A DNA stretch of 64,000 nucleotides from Climacteris rufus (taxonomy: Eukaryota > Chordata > Aves > Passeriformes > Climacteridae), in assembly GCA_013398175.1 (NCBI GenBank), contig VZRZ01008555.1, positions 2,698,492 to 2,762,491 on the forward strand, written 5' to 3'. Both the position numbers and the translations under genes were made by a program. This document shows positions 38,793 to 51,370 of this stretch, piece by piece. The first letter of the stretch is position 1. Every line of letters starts with the position of its first letter. Under the pieces are notes generated by a model. The model was not told where the DNA came from, did no database searches, and saw only the letters and a list, made by a program, of their open reading frames with translations.

Positions 38793-41700
38793 CTCTCCTC
38801 TCCTTTTCTGTTTTTTTCTGCTTCTTTTTCTGTTGTTTTCTTTTTCCTGTGCAAAAGCACCTTCTTTTGAAAGTCAGTAGGTGAATAGATATTTCAGCTC
38901 TTATTTTAACAAGGGAAGTGCCAAATTTTTCATGATGTGCAAATTACTATATATTAACAGACAAGTAACCCTAACTTAATTTAGAAGGAAAAAGCAGCTC
39001 AAAACCACTCATTCTTTACTGCTGCATCTAGCATTTCCCTTTTACTTCATTCCTCTGTGCAGAAGGGGTGTTTTTCTGTAGAGAAAGCAATTAAATTTCA
39101 GGGAGATGGTGGTAATTTGTTTCTGCTTGGGAAGTGAGTGCTTTTGAAAAATGAGTTTGAATTGATCTAGAGTTTTTTCCATCTCTTCAATGGGAGAAAC
39201 AAAACAGAATTAAAAGCCTGAAATGTAAGGAGACTCCATTACTTAGAAACTACTGAGAATGGTTATTATTATTTTTTGAAAACAATGTTTTTTCTTGCAG
39301 TTTGGGGCAATATGAAAAGGAAAAAAGTTGTGTTAACATGCTGTGGATTGCTGTATTTCATGGGACAATACAATGCCTTTTCAGTGTGTCATTTTTACTT
39401 CCAGTGAAATACAATGGACATTTCATCAGGAATACAAAAGTGAAAAAGGAATGACCTTATTCCCACAATCCCATGTCCATTGACTACAGCACCAAGAGCT
39501 CTTTCATTTAGATTAAGAGGCTTTGACTGACAACAATATTTCTCTGCTGTCATCATTTTCTTCCAAGACAATAAAATATGTACATGTGGTAAATCAAAAA
39601 GACTATACAAAAGAGACAAATGCAGATGCATCTGCTTAAGTCCTTGAACAGAGGAAGAAGTACACATGGACTTGGGTGCCCTAGGGTAACTGATACTTGA
39701 ATTATGTGAATTATATTAATTAATCTGAACTTCTCACTAAGATTTCAACATCTGTAGTGGCATCTATCTCATCAAATGTAAGCATCTATAATGTACAAAA
39801 AGAATAAGAGCTGCTTGTCTAAACACAGTGGAAGCAGATTTATCACATGATAACACAGGAATATGACAACCTGTGACTGAGACAGATAGGCAGAAAAACA
39901 GCAAGTCAGTAGAAAAAGAAAGATACTTCTACAAATATTCAACCTGAATAAAAAAATGTACTAAACATAATAGACAAATTGTCCTGTGTTTTTCCTTTCA
40001 TTAGAAGAGGAGTCTGGGGTCAGTCGTCAAATATGGATGTCCAGCATTCAGTGAAATTAGTCTTCTCCCTACAGTCTTAAAGTACTGTTAGGCAGAGTCT
40101 AACTGACCTCAATCTATTGCAATAGTGGCCAAGAATTTTCAATTCCAGCATTTTTAAAAGTAAAAATGGGAGAATTCCTTTCATTAAGTGCAGAGTCACT
40201 TTGCTGAGTTACCAAAAATGTTCAGTCCACATTGCTATGATCAAAGTCTTGTAGTATGTTAAAAGTCAGTAGTATGGTAACATCAGCATTAAAATGTAAC
40301 CCCTTCAATTCCATTCTGATAATTTAAATTATTTTAGACAGCAACATCTTGCTATTATGACATAATTCATCTAAGGGATCAGTATATTTCTGAGATGATA
40401 ACATTTTGCCATCAAGGTGCAATTTAAGTTCACCGCATACCTTGTTAGGATACTCATGACTCAGAAATGAAAGGGCTGGGTAGGCTGCAATCTCAGCTGG
40501 AAGCAATTTGTACTGGTAATTTCAGTGCTCCTGATATTTATAATGATGCTTCTGAAGGGGATATAGCATGCTTTATCCTTGCCTCATTAAAAAAAAAAAA
40601 AAAAAAGTTATCAACTTTTTCTCCACTTTCAAGGGCTGTCTGAGATTTCTCCAGTAGTTCAAGTATATCTCACTGATTCCTGCAGTACTGTTCAGTCTCC
40701 ATTTCTGCAATACATGACTGTGACTCTACTGAGACAGTAATGATTTTTGCTGGCTTCCAGCTGTTCCTGTTTGGTCTCAGGTGGCCTGGCTACTGGCCTG
40801 GACAGGACAGCAGCTTTCCATGTCAGTCATAACATTTCTGTTTCTTTTGCCTTTCAGCTGGATGTAGAAATTTGTTATTTGCTCAAGTTTAACTCTTGTA
40901 AATAGAACAGCCAATTAACATCTGTTCAGGAGTAGTCACCCAGTTCATTTCTTATATTTAGCAATGTAAAGAACAATTATTCTTCTCTGCTTTCAGTTTC
41001 CTTGAATATACAACTGAATAATAGCGTTCAATAAGATAAAACCAGCAAAATGCTCATACAAGTGCCTAATTTCAGCATTGGAATATCTGCAGTAGCTTTA
41101 ACACTTCCAGTTATTTTTCTGCTTTAAAAACCTTTTGCTTTTTAAAAGAGCTCATGTCTGTGGCTTCCCATGCAGAGCAGTTTTCATTGTTTCATTTTGC
41201 TAATAACTAAAGCTTCTTTAGAGAAAGTTATAGCCATAGTTAGGCACTTTGCTCAATATTACTGATCTTGGTGTCTCATTAGTTTTGAAAGAATTTGAGG
41301 AATAAACCCAGACCAGAGTTAAACTATTAGGTAATGTAGCCTATTTTCTATACATTGATGTATATTGGATATCTTGCACACTGTATTTTTATATAAATTA
41401 GTACCATTTCAAGTCTTGTGATAGCACTGAAACTATATACAGAATTTTTAATGTTTCCAAATGAAGGAAACCATTTACAAAAATATTGATTCTGCCACTA
41501 CTTTTTTTTTTCTTTTTTTTTTTTTTTTTGGGTGGTTTTGTTTTGGTTTGGTTTGGTTGGTTGCTTGTTTTTTGCTTTTTTTTCACATAAAGAAATGTAC
41601 ATCTTTATTTGATAACTTGATTTTTATCAGAACAAAGCAAAGAGACCAAGAGTCTTCATAAGTACGTTGTCCTTAAAGACTGTAAATTAAGCCTCTTCAG

Positions 41701-42257
41701 CTACTGAAAGTGTTTAGCTTTGATTTTCCTTTGTGAGCATTACATCCTTGGCAGAAAATATCAATAATTTTATTAATATGGATTTCCTTGGAAAGGAGTT
41801 AAGCCACAGTCTGTTTCTTTGGGTAGATAATATATGGTCAATATATATGAGCAGTTCTAGAATCCCCTTCACTTGCACAGGATCTTCTATACAGAGGGAC
41901 AGAACAGAAAACCACTTTTCAGGAGCACAAATAGATGCTTCATCAAGCGCTTTAAGATTTAATCAGGGTCCCAACTTGAAGCAGGATCATCATTGATGAG
42001 AACATATTGAAACTCCTTAATTAATCTGTTTTCTGAACCACATGCAGATTGTTATCTGTGAATACGTGATCTGATACAATAAATAAATCTTCAGAGAAGC
42101 AAGCAAAGCCCCAAAATTTTGAAGTAAGCAATCACAATAAGTAATAACAATATGTTTATGGTAGTGCTAGTGATGGATTACCAAGCTATTGCTGATATAT
42201 ACCAGGCTGGATTTAGTTTTCATCATTGCAAGAGTATATAACTGCACTGGTTTAATC
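38793..42257. other. Gene-free stretch with poly-A and poly-T tracts
   Basis: The interval starts with the end of a CT-rich tract (to about 38850). It contains a poly-A run of about 18 near 40588-40606 and a T-rich tract at 41502-41583 with TTTTGG/TTGG units. No gene or transposon is recognised. Confidence 0.45.
41502..41583 (+). repeat. T-rich low-complexity tract with GGTTT units
   Basis: Runs of 9 to 19 T are followed by GGTTTTGTTTTGGTTTGGTT-type units. The two ORFs across it (poly-K on minus, poly-F on plus) are by-products of this tract. Confidence 0.9.
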
Positions 42258-42735
42258 TGCTGTCCACAAGGATTCTCAGGTACTTTTTTTGTAGTGCTGG
42301 TGAACAGTCAGTCTCCAGTTTGCACTGGTACACAGTATTCGGCTTTTTCCCAAATGCAGGACTTGACACTTGTTTCTTTTGAACTTCATGAGGCTCCTGG
42401 TCTTCAAGCCTGCTGAGGTCTGTCTGCACGGCAGTCCTGTCCTCAGTTATCATTCTCACTCCCCTGGCCTGGTGTTGCCCTCACACATGCTATCTGTATG
42501 AAGATTTTACCAGCCCTGCTATCAAACACAAAGTGACCTTTGCCTTTAAGGTCCCTTAATATGCTCATATGCATCCTGTCAGGTCCTGTGGGCTTGTACA
42601 TATGGATGATCAGCTCACCAAAATATATCTAAGATGACCCTCTTTGAAGTTTCAATGTGTTTCTCCCCCTCAAGAACTTGCCTGCACTGTTCATTAGCAG
42701 CTCTGCATCTGCCCCAGTGTTTCCTTCACTGATAG
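42258..42735 (-). mobile_element. CR1 LINE internal fragment, ORF2 region
   Basis: On the minus strand the words GAACTTCATGAGGCTCCTGG and AAATGCAGGACTTGACACTTG correspond to the CR1 ORF2 'LMKFN..KCKVLHLG' region that follows the reverse transcriptase catalytic core. Part of it is visible, out of frame, in the ORF at 42223-42459 (EPHEVQKKQVSSPAF). A second CR1-like block, CATCCTGTCAGGTCCTGTGG near 42565, may extend it to about 42735. There is no 3' tail at the low-coordinate end, so both ends are lost. The second half is less certain. Confidence 0.65.
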
Positions 42736-42760
42736 GAAGCCCTGTGGAAACCATTAATAT

Positions 42761-42963
42761 TCACAGAATCACAGAATAACAGAATAAACCAGGTTGGAAG
42801 AGACCTTAGAGAGCACCAAGTCCAACCTATAGCCTGACACCTCCTCATCAACTACACCATAGCACTGAGTGCCACATCTAATATTTTTTTAAATACATCG
42901 AGGGACAGTGACTCCACTACCTCCCTGGGTAGACGATTCCACTGCCCAATCACTCTCTCAGTA
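42761..42963 (-). mobile_element. CR1 3' fragment
   Basis: The tail TCACAGAATCACAGAATAAC lies at the low coordinate, followed by CCAGGTTGGAAGAGACCTTA, GTCCAACCTATAGCCTGACA and CCCTGGGTAGACGATTCCAC, i.e. a minus-strand CR1 3' end of another subfamily (the 'cctaacacc..ccatggcactaagtgcc' type). It ends near 42963, where similarity stops. Confidence 0.9.
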
Positions 42964-43956
42964 TCCTCTGCATCCTTCACCAGTTTCCATTTAGCCGAGG
43001 TCTGGCTCTCCTAACTGTCTCAAAGTGCTTGGGTGACACTATATTCCTCCTTAGTTGCCTTTTCCCACTTTCCAGCTCTTCAAGTCTGCTTTTGAATTCA
43101 GTTTAAGTTCCCCATTCAGTCAAACTGGTTTATTTTACATCAGGATGGATTGTTCTTGTGTTTCAAAGAAATTATATATAGGGCATCAAGCTTTTAATCA
43201 TTCCTTTGCCCTTCAAGACATCCTCATAGGATCCCACCCATCTTCAAAGATCAGTTATTTCATTCTATAACTTAATCTCTTCAAAATGTGAGGTTTAGCA
43301 GTTCAGTAGCCAAAATTTCTTGACCTAGTTAACTTACAACCTGTTCTGAGATATCTGGCATGTTTTCAGGGTAAATAAATGATCTGCATAGACATCCCAG
43401 AGGGGAACTGTCTCTTTCCTTAGTCTTCTCCATCATCTAGAGTAACTTCTCAGTGTCTCATTATTACTTTAAAATTCTAACGATTTTGAAATTCTGCTAT
43501 GTGAATTTTATATTTAACATTCTTACGTAAAAAAACACAGAAAATTATTTTCTACACTGCTAACAAAATATTCATGTGTTTATTAATTCCTTTCCATTTA
43601 GCATTTCACATGACAGTTGCAGATTTTCTGTTTCCACATTAGAAGTTGAATTCCATATAAAGACAAAATACTTTAAACAAACTTCAGCTGCCTTATGATC
43701 TGTTTGGACACATGAGTTTTTCTCCTTCCATACATACAGATAGAAATTAACCACTTACAAGCATCAGGGTATTCTTTCCAGCCTTTCTGAACTGTCCTTC
43801 CAGGTAGTTAGGTGCTGTGCTTCTCTAAATGTCTCTAAAATCTCTTCCAGAGTTCTGACCCAGTGAGTTGATTAATTCTGGATTCAGGCCATTTATCAAA
43901 CACATACGAGATAGGTTTCTTTTCCAGGTTAAGTGAAGGTGGTCCATCCACCTTGG
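42964..43956. other. Gene-free stretch
   Basis: Only short ORFs occur (71 aa at 43055-43270 plus, 60 aa at 43572-43754 minus). No repeat is recognised. Confidence 0.45.
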
Positions 43957-44540
43957 TCAAAATCGGTGATTCTGGCCCACAGTTTTAGACGGTATATGGA
44001 CACAGCTGTGAATTAGTACAAGATTCCCACTAAGAAGAGTCACAATCAGTAGGAACTGGGGTATCACCTTGCTCTTATCAGTGGTGTGGCCCTGTACAGC
44101 ACGAATGCCGTAGCCCTGCCTGTACAGTTGCTTGAGTTGGCATGTGTCCACCTCAAAATACAGAGGCCAACCAAGCTGGCCCTGATAGTCAGATGGCACT
44201 CCCACTAGGTGAGGAGTCCCGTAAGTCATGACAGTCCTATTCCCCAAGCAACTGTCAGACTTTACCCAGCTTTACCATCCTGTGGGTAAGGGCACTGGCG
44301 GCTCATGTCACACGAGTCGCATGAGTTTTTTGACACCAGAGATAGTATCGTGACCGATGCAATCTCTACTATCCACCGGGTGGTGAAGCCACTCCATAGG
44401 GCGGGAGCATCCAATACTCTCCCACTGGGGCAGATGTCATCTTAGTTACCCTTATGGGCATCTGGTGGGACCACAGGGAGGTGTGACATCCACAGCAAAG
44501 CCAGTTAGCAACTCATGTCCCGTCTTAAGAGAGTCATAGT
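43957..44540 (-). other. CpG-rich block of unknown origin with a disrupted reading frame
   Basis: The block holds far more CpG (about a dozen, for example CACGAGTCGCATG, ATCGTGACCGATG and CCGGGTGG) than the AT-rich surroundings, which suggests a recent insertion or a conserved coding remnant. On the minus strand a 96-aa frame (43957-44247) contains an N-glycosylation-like NRT, the stretch GVPSDYQGQLGWPLYFEV and a hydrophobic segment, FLLIVTLLSGNLVLI. Upstream, in another frame, is a cysteine-bearing stretch, SCDSCDMSRQC. Frames are broken by stops. It could be an internal fragment of an endogenous retrovirus (an envelope-like reading is possible) or an unrelated pseudogene. I do not recognise it. 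Confidence 0.35.
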
Positions 44541-46745
44541 TATTCCTGCCAATTATACAATCACCAATTACTCCTTTTCTCCTCCAGATACACTTTTTCT
44601 GTCAAGGGATCTATCTTGGATCAAATAAATAATATTTTTGCATGTGTTTGCCAAAACACTTGTTTAGCCCAGATATGCCTTGTTTCAGATACTCCCTGAA
44701 ACACAAACCCTAACTATCTAAAATCAAAACACTAAAACTGCCATAAGAGTTAAACTGATTTGATTAGAGTGGGACCTGGAGCTGCATAAAAAATGCTAAG
44801 CCATGCAGTTCGTGTTCAGATAAGTATTTAAACAAGGTGCTTGTATTTATTTCACTGTACTTCTTGCAATGCTTGCCATTCTTTGCTTAGGAAATGATGC
44901 AAATGCCATAAGGAAGACAAATATAATGTGATAAACAGCCAATGTTTATGATTATTTCATTTTTTGAAAAAGTTATTTGTTTCTTTCTTAGAAAAAAAAT
45001 ATTCAGTAATGATTCAAAACAGTGTAAACGTGTTATACCACACATGTTGAATGCTGAAGTGTGTTTTAAGGGACCAATCTAATCATAGATATTTGTGTAT
45101 ACATATGACAAGTCTTTTGCCTGTATTCTCATAAATGCATTTCTTTAATTTTTTCAGTATGCAGTCTGTATTTTCTGTAAGTCAATATAAATGGTACTAC
45201 ACACAAGCAATGCTTACAAATTATGCAATCAAGCATACCATTACATAATACCAATACAGAATTGTCCCACAATAGATCTTTTTATTGGCTGTAAGGGGGT
45301 AAATTCTAAAGTTTTCACATTTGTGTTTAGCTCAGAAGAGCACCAGTCAGCTTGGATGCTTATCTGAATGCTCTTGTATTTGAAAATTTAACTGGCAGTC
45401 TTAAAAGAATCTAAATAATTCCTGCTCTAAATCAAGCCTGAAATATCTTGAGCACTGTCTTTGTTGTGGTATTTGGGCACTTACTTTTCTAGTCTCAGAC
45501 AGAAGACAGAAGTGCAGAAGCTTCTAAAAACTAGAAGAATGGGAAAAAATTTAACAAAACATTGTAGAACACTCCAAAATGTATGACTGGAGGTCTGAGG
45601 CACATAGTTTAGGGTATTTGCCATTTAGCTCTAAAATAAATATTCAGTATTCTATTTCAGAGACTTATGGTCCTCTGTGAACTGTATTACACTTTTTTTT
45701 TTTAAATAAATATATTTGTATACAGTTGTAAGCTATTCATAAGAGCAGGGGTCCATTTTATCTGTATTATATTTATTTTTGTTATATTTTCAACCATGAA
45801 ATCGTGAGTAAACAAAAGATTAGTTCACTGATAATGACAGTTACTCTTAGAAAGGAGGAAGATAGAAGAAGCGACATGAGAGAATAATCTGCCTCTAGAA
45901 AGGTCTCTAGCTGTCCAGATGTGAACTTGTTGTACAATGGCAAGTTGCTATAGATTTTGAAGTCTGATGCTTGTCTGTATTTGGTGGATAGGTCTGAGTG
46001 CCTGGTTCTACAAAATTAGTCAAGCAGCATTTCTAATGGATAGGAGAAAGTGTTAACCAACTAGCTGAAGAAAAGAGCAAGTGTAAGACTTACTGAAGCA
46101 CTGCTGTTCATTCATAATGACTTTAGAAGGACGTTTACCCAGAAGTACACATATTGAAGAACGTCATGGCTCTAGACAAAAAATTTCACTGGTTTCCCAA
46201 CAGCATGGACTCATACATATATAAACACATGGTTAAGACATTAACCTTTCTAATATTAGGGGGGAGGGGGGAAAGGGCAAATCAAATTTTTTAAAGTGAA
46301 AAGCGATATTTATGAAGAGCTTTTACTGAAGAACATAGGGAGAAAGAAAGAAACTGTAATTAAAACATATATTCACCAACATAGCAAGCTCAGTGTTTGT
46401 CTTCTGATGTTTCATAAAGATTAACACTGCTCTTTCTACAGTCATGCTGTCATTTACCACATTATCATTGGGAAAAGCAGAACTTTTGACATATTAATGG
46501 ATTAAAGAGTTTCTTTTAAGAATACTGCCTTAGTTAAAGGAAATATTCATAATATCTATATTGCAATAAAATAAATTATGAAAAATTATAACCCATTCAT
46601 GCCTATGCTGCCAAATGACCCTGGGGAAAAGTCCAATGACAAAAGTCCAAAAGTATCAACTTTTGGAGCTTCCCAATTCTCATTACTAAAAGTGTTTCTA
46701 TGTCTAATATTTATCAGCTATTTGTGAATTCAATACCTTGTTCCT
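44541..46745. other. Gene-free AT-rich stretch
   Basis: No ORF of note is present. A G-run patch (GGGGGGAGGGGGG) lies at 46259-46271. No repeat family is recognised. Confidence 0.45.
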
Positions 46746-47008
46746 TGTAGGAGCGTACTTGGCAGAAGCTGCTGCTTTTGAACTTCAGGACTGGTGAGAA
46801 GAAAGCCAAGGCAATGCCCTCAACCTTCTCCCTCCAATATCTGAACCCTCTCCCTGAGCTGTGGTAAAATCCCATATTTCTCTTGTGTTACCTGTATCCA
46901 TACCTTAGGTCCCATATATGGCTATGCCCTGGGAAGCTCTCCCCTCCACTGGTCACTTTGAACTATGCAGTTTCCCATTGGGTGTTTCCTGGTCCCACCT
47001 GTCTCTTT
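46746..47008 (+). mobile_element. LTR 5' (U3) fragment, same family as the 57-kb LTR
   Basis: It starts with TGTAGGAGCGTACTTGGCAG and continues with GCTGCTGCTTTTGAACTTCA, CCAATATCTGAACCCTCTCC, GAGCTGTGGTAAAATCCCAT and CCCATTGGGTGTTTCCTGGT. It stops at GTCTCTTTAAG, just where the 57-kb copy has its TATA-like CTCTTTAAAAGAG. From there an AAAG-type simple repeat takes over. R and U5 are missing. CpG sites kept in the 57-kb copy are CA here (e.g. 46951-46960 and 46965-46970), so this copy is more decayed. Confidence 0.88.
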
Positions 47009-47041
47009 AAGAAAGAAAGAATGAAAGAAAGAAAGAATGTT
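47009..47041 (+). repeat. Short (GAAA)n simple repeat
   Basis: Imperfect AAGAAAGAAAGAATGAAAGA units sit directly at the truncation point of the LTR fragment. Confidence 0.85.
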
Positions 47042-47409
47042 TTTCTTAGGAAATGCTTTGTCTGAAAAGTTGCTGACCAGTCAAGACCACGTTGGTGCCT
47101 CCCAGTCTATTGCCCAGTTGAGAAAACACACAGACATAGTGAAAGCAGCGTATTGACAGTGGCATGATGGCAATGCTGTCCTGTGTGCATTCACACAGTC
47201 TCTATCTGTGCATTAACAGCAGATCAGGAGCCAATGCTATGGATTAGGAAGGGCAAGAATTCCACCACAAACATGGATATGGCTTCCCATGTTTGGTAGT
47301 CATGCTCACGAACGCTTGATTTGCAGCCCTACCTGCCTGTACTACGTGTGGAGTCTCTGGTCAGAAACCTCTTCCATGTTTTTCAGCCACACTCCAGTCC
47401 AGGTGCTAA
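47042..47409. other. Unidentified stretch between LTR fragment and CR1
   Basis: This sequence is less AT-rich than average. It could include more of an unrecognised insertion, but I see no diagnostic feature. Confidence 0.4.
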
Positions 47410-47654
47410 GAGGAAACAGACACAAACTGAAACACAGGAGGGCTGTCTGAACACAAAGAAACATCTTTTTTTGGCACAGTGACTGACCACTGGAACAAGT
47501 TATCCAGAGATGTAGTGGAATGTCCATCCCTTGAGATATTAAAAAGCTGCATGGACATGGTCATGGGAAACACGCTGTAGGAACAGGTCAAAAGATGACC
47601 TCCAGAAATTTCTTTCAACCCCATCCATTCTTTGATTCTATGATTCTGTGTGTG
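47410..47654 (+). mobile_element. CR1 3' fragment
   Basis: In plus orientation: CACAAACTGAAACACAGGAG, ACTGACCACTGGAACAAGTT, CCATCCCTTGAGATATTAAA and GATGACCTCCAGAAATTTCT, ending with TTGATTCTATGATTCTGTGT. These are consecutive blocks of the avian CR1 3' end of the 'HKLKHR..RKHFFTVRVTEHW' type. About 245 bp remain, frame-broken. Confidence 0.92.
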
Positions 47655-49868
47655 ACATGATCCTTCCTTGTGCCTCCTTCCAGCACAGAGAGATAACAGA
47701 TGCTTGACACACACTGGACCCAAGAGTTAAATTTCCATCCAGGCCATTATCCTCTAAGTTTTTTCTCTGAGAGAGATGAAGCCCATCTCTGTCACTAACA
47801 AAACCCTACTGACTAGGCTTTTAATCTCTACATTCTTTGAAGCAAAGTCAATTTTTAAGGTATTTGGTGTTGTGAGACTTAAACAACTAAGAAGGTATTC
47901 TTTAGCCTAGACGAAACCTTGAGGTTAATATTACATTCAACCTATTGATCATTGCACTTAGAATTTGACATATCCTTCTTACCCTAACAGGAATAAGAAC
48001 AGTTTTGAAAGAAACAACTTCATTGTCCTCCAAGGGGCCAAATTTTTGTCATCAAAAGTTTTTACATATGCAAAAGAGAAACTACATAATAATGATTTTC
48101 ACTTGCTGTTGCAAGAATACTTTCCAAACCAGGAAATTTTCTCAGTATTCAGCATTTCTACCTTTTTCTCTTCTATATTTAAATGGCCTCCTGTAAGGTA
48201 TGACATTCCCCCCTTTTTAAAGATAAAACAAAATATTTCGTCTCTTGCTCATTTTGAATTCATTTCCTTCCTGTAAATCTGATGTTTTTTAAACGTGTCC
48301 CAGAAAATTTTAAGTGCAAGTGTTATCTTTTTCTGTAAGAGTCTAAGAGACATTAATAGCTAATTCATTTCTGGACAAATTCTAGAAACCATAGAGAGCT
48401 CATGGCATTCAATAAGTAAAACATGGTAGAATTTCAAGTGTAAAATTCCACTGAGAGTTCAAATGTCAATATTACTGTAGCATATGTCCTCTATTACTTG
48501 CTTGTGTTTTACATCTATTGCAAGGTTTAGATATTTTTTTATTGTTACAATTTTGTAGAAACATAGCAAAACCTGTGGATAATGTAAATTGGGATTTTTT
48601 GTACTTAGTTACTGAGGAAAATCGAAATTGAACTAGATAATTATGCCCAGATCTTTCTTTCTTTATTTTCGTTAACATTCTTCATGCAGCCTATTTACTA
48701 CCTTTTCCAACCCAGAGCCTTGAGTGAACATGTTAGACAGCAACTCATTTCTAAAGCAAATATAACTTTGTAATAATTGACATACTATTTCAACAAAGAA
48801 TTTCCACCACATATATATTTCTTCTATGAGAATATATATCTAGTTAAAGGAGACAGATACAAGTAAAGAAATGTAATGTAAATGTCTCTCTTCTCTTATC
48901 AGTGAAACTATAAATGCTGTGAGTTCATTTCGTCCTTCAAGTTACAAAGGTGCATTTTCAGTCCCTACAACAGCATCGACACGTATGTAAATGCTAAAAT
49001 AAGGCCTCCCTCATGATTTGAATCATCATTGAATTTCATCTCTTTTTTTATAATTTTTTAAAAATAATGTTGTGGTAGAAATACTATATTGCTTTTTAAT
49101 TAATAATAAACTAATAGTTTTCTCATCTGAATTAAATTACAGTGGGTGGATTATTCAGTTAGAGAGCAAGAAGTCTGGACCAGGACCCTTTACCATGTAA
49201 AGGAAAGAAAAGCCTAAGGTAAAACTGCACACAGTAAAGTGTTGGATTGGTTGAAAAGTACAGAATTTCAAATGATTTGATGGAAAGTAAGACTTTTCAG
49301 TGGATATGATGACCAAAAATTTCTTTTTTCACAGAACTATCATCCAGTCTGCAGGCTAGAGCTAATCCAGCAGTATGTGCATCATACTGTAGATACTAAA
49401 TCTTGGCAGCAGAAATCTTTGTGATAGGATTTATTGTTCTTTAGCAATACATCCCACGATGCTCTTTGACACTGGAGTTTATTTAATAGGATCAGACCCA
49501 GATTCTTTCTTCCAGACTCTCCTATTTCATTGCTCACAGTGGGTTCTTAGAAGTTCATTTTCTTACATGTGACTTCTTCATAAATATGAGACAGAAAGGT
49601 CTTATTTTATTTGCCATCTGTTTATACTCCTTCAATGTTCCTTTTCTGCATTAACTTTCACATCTGGTTCCACACTTTCTACAGCAGGCCAAAATTATGG
49701 CCACATCCACTATCTTCACAATCCCCTCTTCATTTCATGAATTTATCCACAGTAAAAATTGCCAGAGTAACAGTGTAATTTAAAGTCTTTGGGGAAGTTC
49801 ATTCCTTTTGGCCTCTTTGACTCCAAGCTTCTTTCCATTTTTGCCAGACTGAGAAAAAGTCAGGAATA
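47655..49868. other. Gene-free AT-rich stretch
   Basis: Short ORFs only (103 aa at 47965-48276, plus), with no domain and no repeat recognised. Confidence 0.45.
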
Positions 49869-50322
49869 TATGATTACTTCTAAGAGTTACCATATTATTG
49901 TCACTGTATCCCTCTTAGAGTGTGAGGTGTGTGCCAAATGCCATGTGCTGTCTACTGTGGAGGTATGTTTAAATACAGAGGGATTCATCCACAGAAATGT
50001 GACTGGGATCTCTGAATCACTTAATGTAATTTCTGGGAATAAAACATTCTTACACGTCTATGATTTCCCACCCTTCTTAGCTGAGCCAGATTTGCGATGG
50101 TGGCCTAGAAATAAGCATGCCTACTATGCCATGACCATCAAGTTAGAAAGTCACTGCTTCCTTCTCCAGCCATGCATTATAATTGTTTTGGATTCTTTTG
50201 ACTTGGATGAAATGAGACCACTAAAAGTTTTGCAATATGACTGCTCACGGCTATTCTTTTCAAAGTTCTCAGTTTTGTCAGATTTTTATTCCTCCACTCT
50301 TTTCCTGGAAGCTAAACAGTGA
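49869..50322 (+). other. Longest unexplained ORF, 150 codons from its first ATG
   Basis: An open frame begins upstream at a TTG (49789). Its first ATG is at 49869 and it stops at 50322. The predicted peptide has three cysteines in ECEVCAKC near its start and a WW pair (RWWPRNKHAYYAMT), but no signal peptide, zinc knuckle or other family pattern that I recognise. No promoter, Kozak-like context or AATAAA-based gene structure is evident. It is listed because it is the longest frame not caused by a simple repeat. It is more likely chance than a gene. Confidence 0.15.
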
Positions 50323-51370
50323 CAGCTCCCTCTCACTGACCTCTGCCCTTGTGTGCCTCACCCCAGTGCTGCTCATACATCTTGCTCATGTGAAAAAATA
50401 CACAGTGATTTGAAGCAGAGGTTAGGACATCAGGACAAAGTCTTTGATGGAATAACTTGACTGACAGTGGTCAGCTGCATCAGCAAAACACCTGAGACTC
50501 AGAGCGTGTTCTCTGTCCACTTTGTGTCCCCTGAATGCTCTCCAAGAATTTGAGAGCTGCAGACGTACTACTTGAGCTCTTTTTTCATACTACTTTTCGA
50601 AGACACACTACAGAGGTTCCAATCTTGTAAGTGAGAAGCTCCACCACCACAGGGTTATTCCTGATGAAATGTTACTTACTATTTTCTGGTTTAGGCTTTT
50701 AATTTTAGTAGTTTCATACCACCTCTACTTCTATAGGATAATTTTAGCTCCATTTTTTTATAGCCAGCCTTTTTCTGGGAAGTAGCAAGGCAATCAAGGT
50801 AACTTTTCATTGCTACTCAAAATAAACAGTCTATACTTTCTAGCAGTTTCTCAGTGTTTTGTTCCTTAGTGATTCCTAAACTTCTCAGTGTTCTTTTTAA
50901 TGCCAAAACAGATTGCCAGACTTTGGGGCATTAATTGCACCCTAGGTGCCAACCTTTAAAAAAAATCCACTCACAGATGTTGCAATGAGTATTACGAAGT
51001 TCCATGAGTACTTCAGAAATGTTGGCCTTTTTTCAGAATCAAGCACAAAAAATCTGACCATGGGAACTTTAGAAAAAATTATCTTCACACATTAAAAAGT
51101 ACATTTTCACCTCCCTGGGAAGATTTTGAGACATGCTGCATATACATATATATGATCTTCTAACGCCTCCATTCAATGTGTGTTTAAAAAGCACAGCAAG
51201 TTTCTTATTTTTCTGAATTTATCATAGGACATGGAGGAGTAAAATACAAAGTCAAAAGTTGGTGCTTTCAAGAGAAAAGAACATTTGTGATATTGTGGAA
51301 ACAGGAAGGAAGTTCTTCATTCACTCAGAGGTAAAAGAGCTGGTTTTGACCATGAGAGCTTCTAATACTC
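50323..51370. other. Gene-free AT-rich stretch
   Basis: Nothing is recognised in this interval. Confidence 0.45.

Noticed and set aside
38440..38884. Three overlapping 63-129-residue ORFs rich in S, F and L
   Set aside because: They lie in a pyrimidine-rich tract duplicated around a single N, and contain an unknown residue from the gap.
41398..41661. Poly-lysine and poly-phenylalanine ORFs
   Set aside because: They are by-products of the T-rich tract at 41502-41583.
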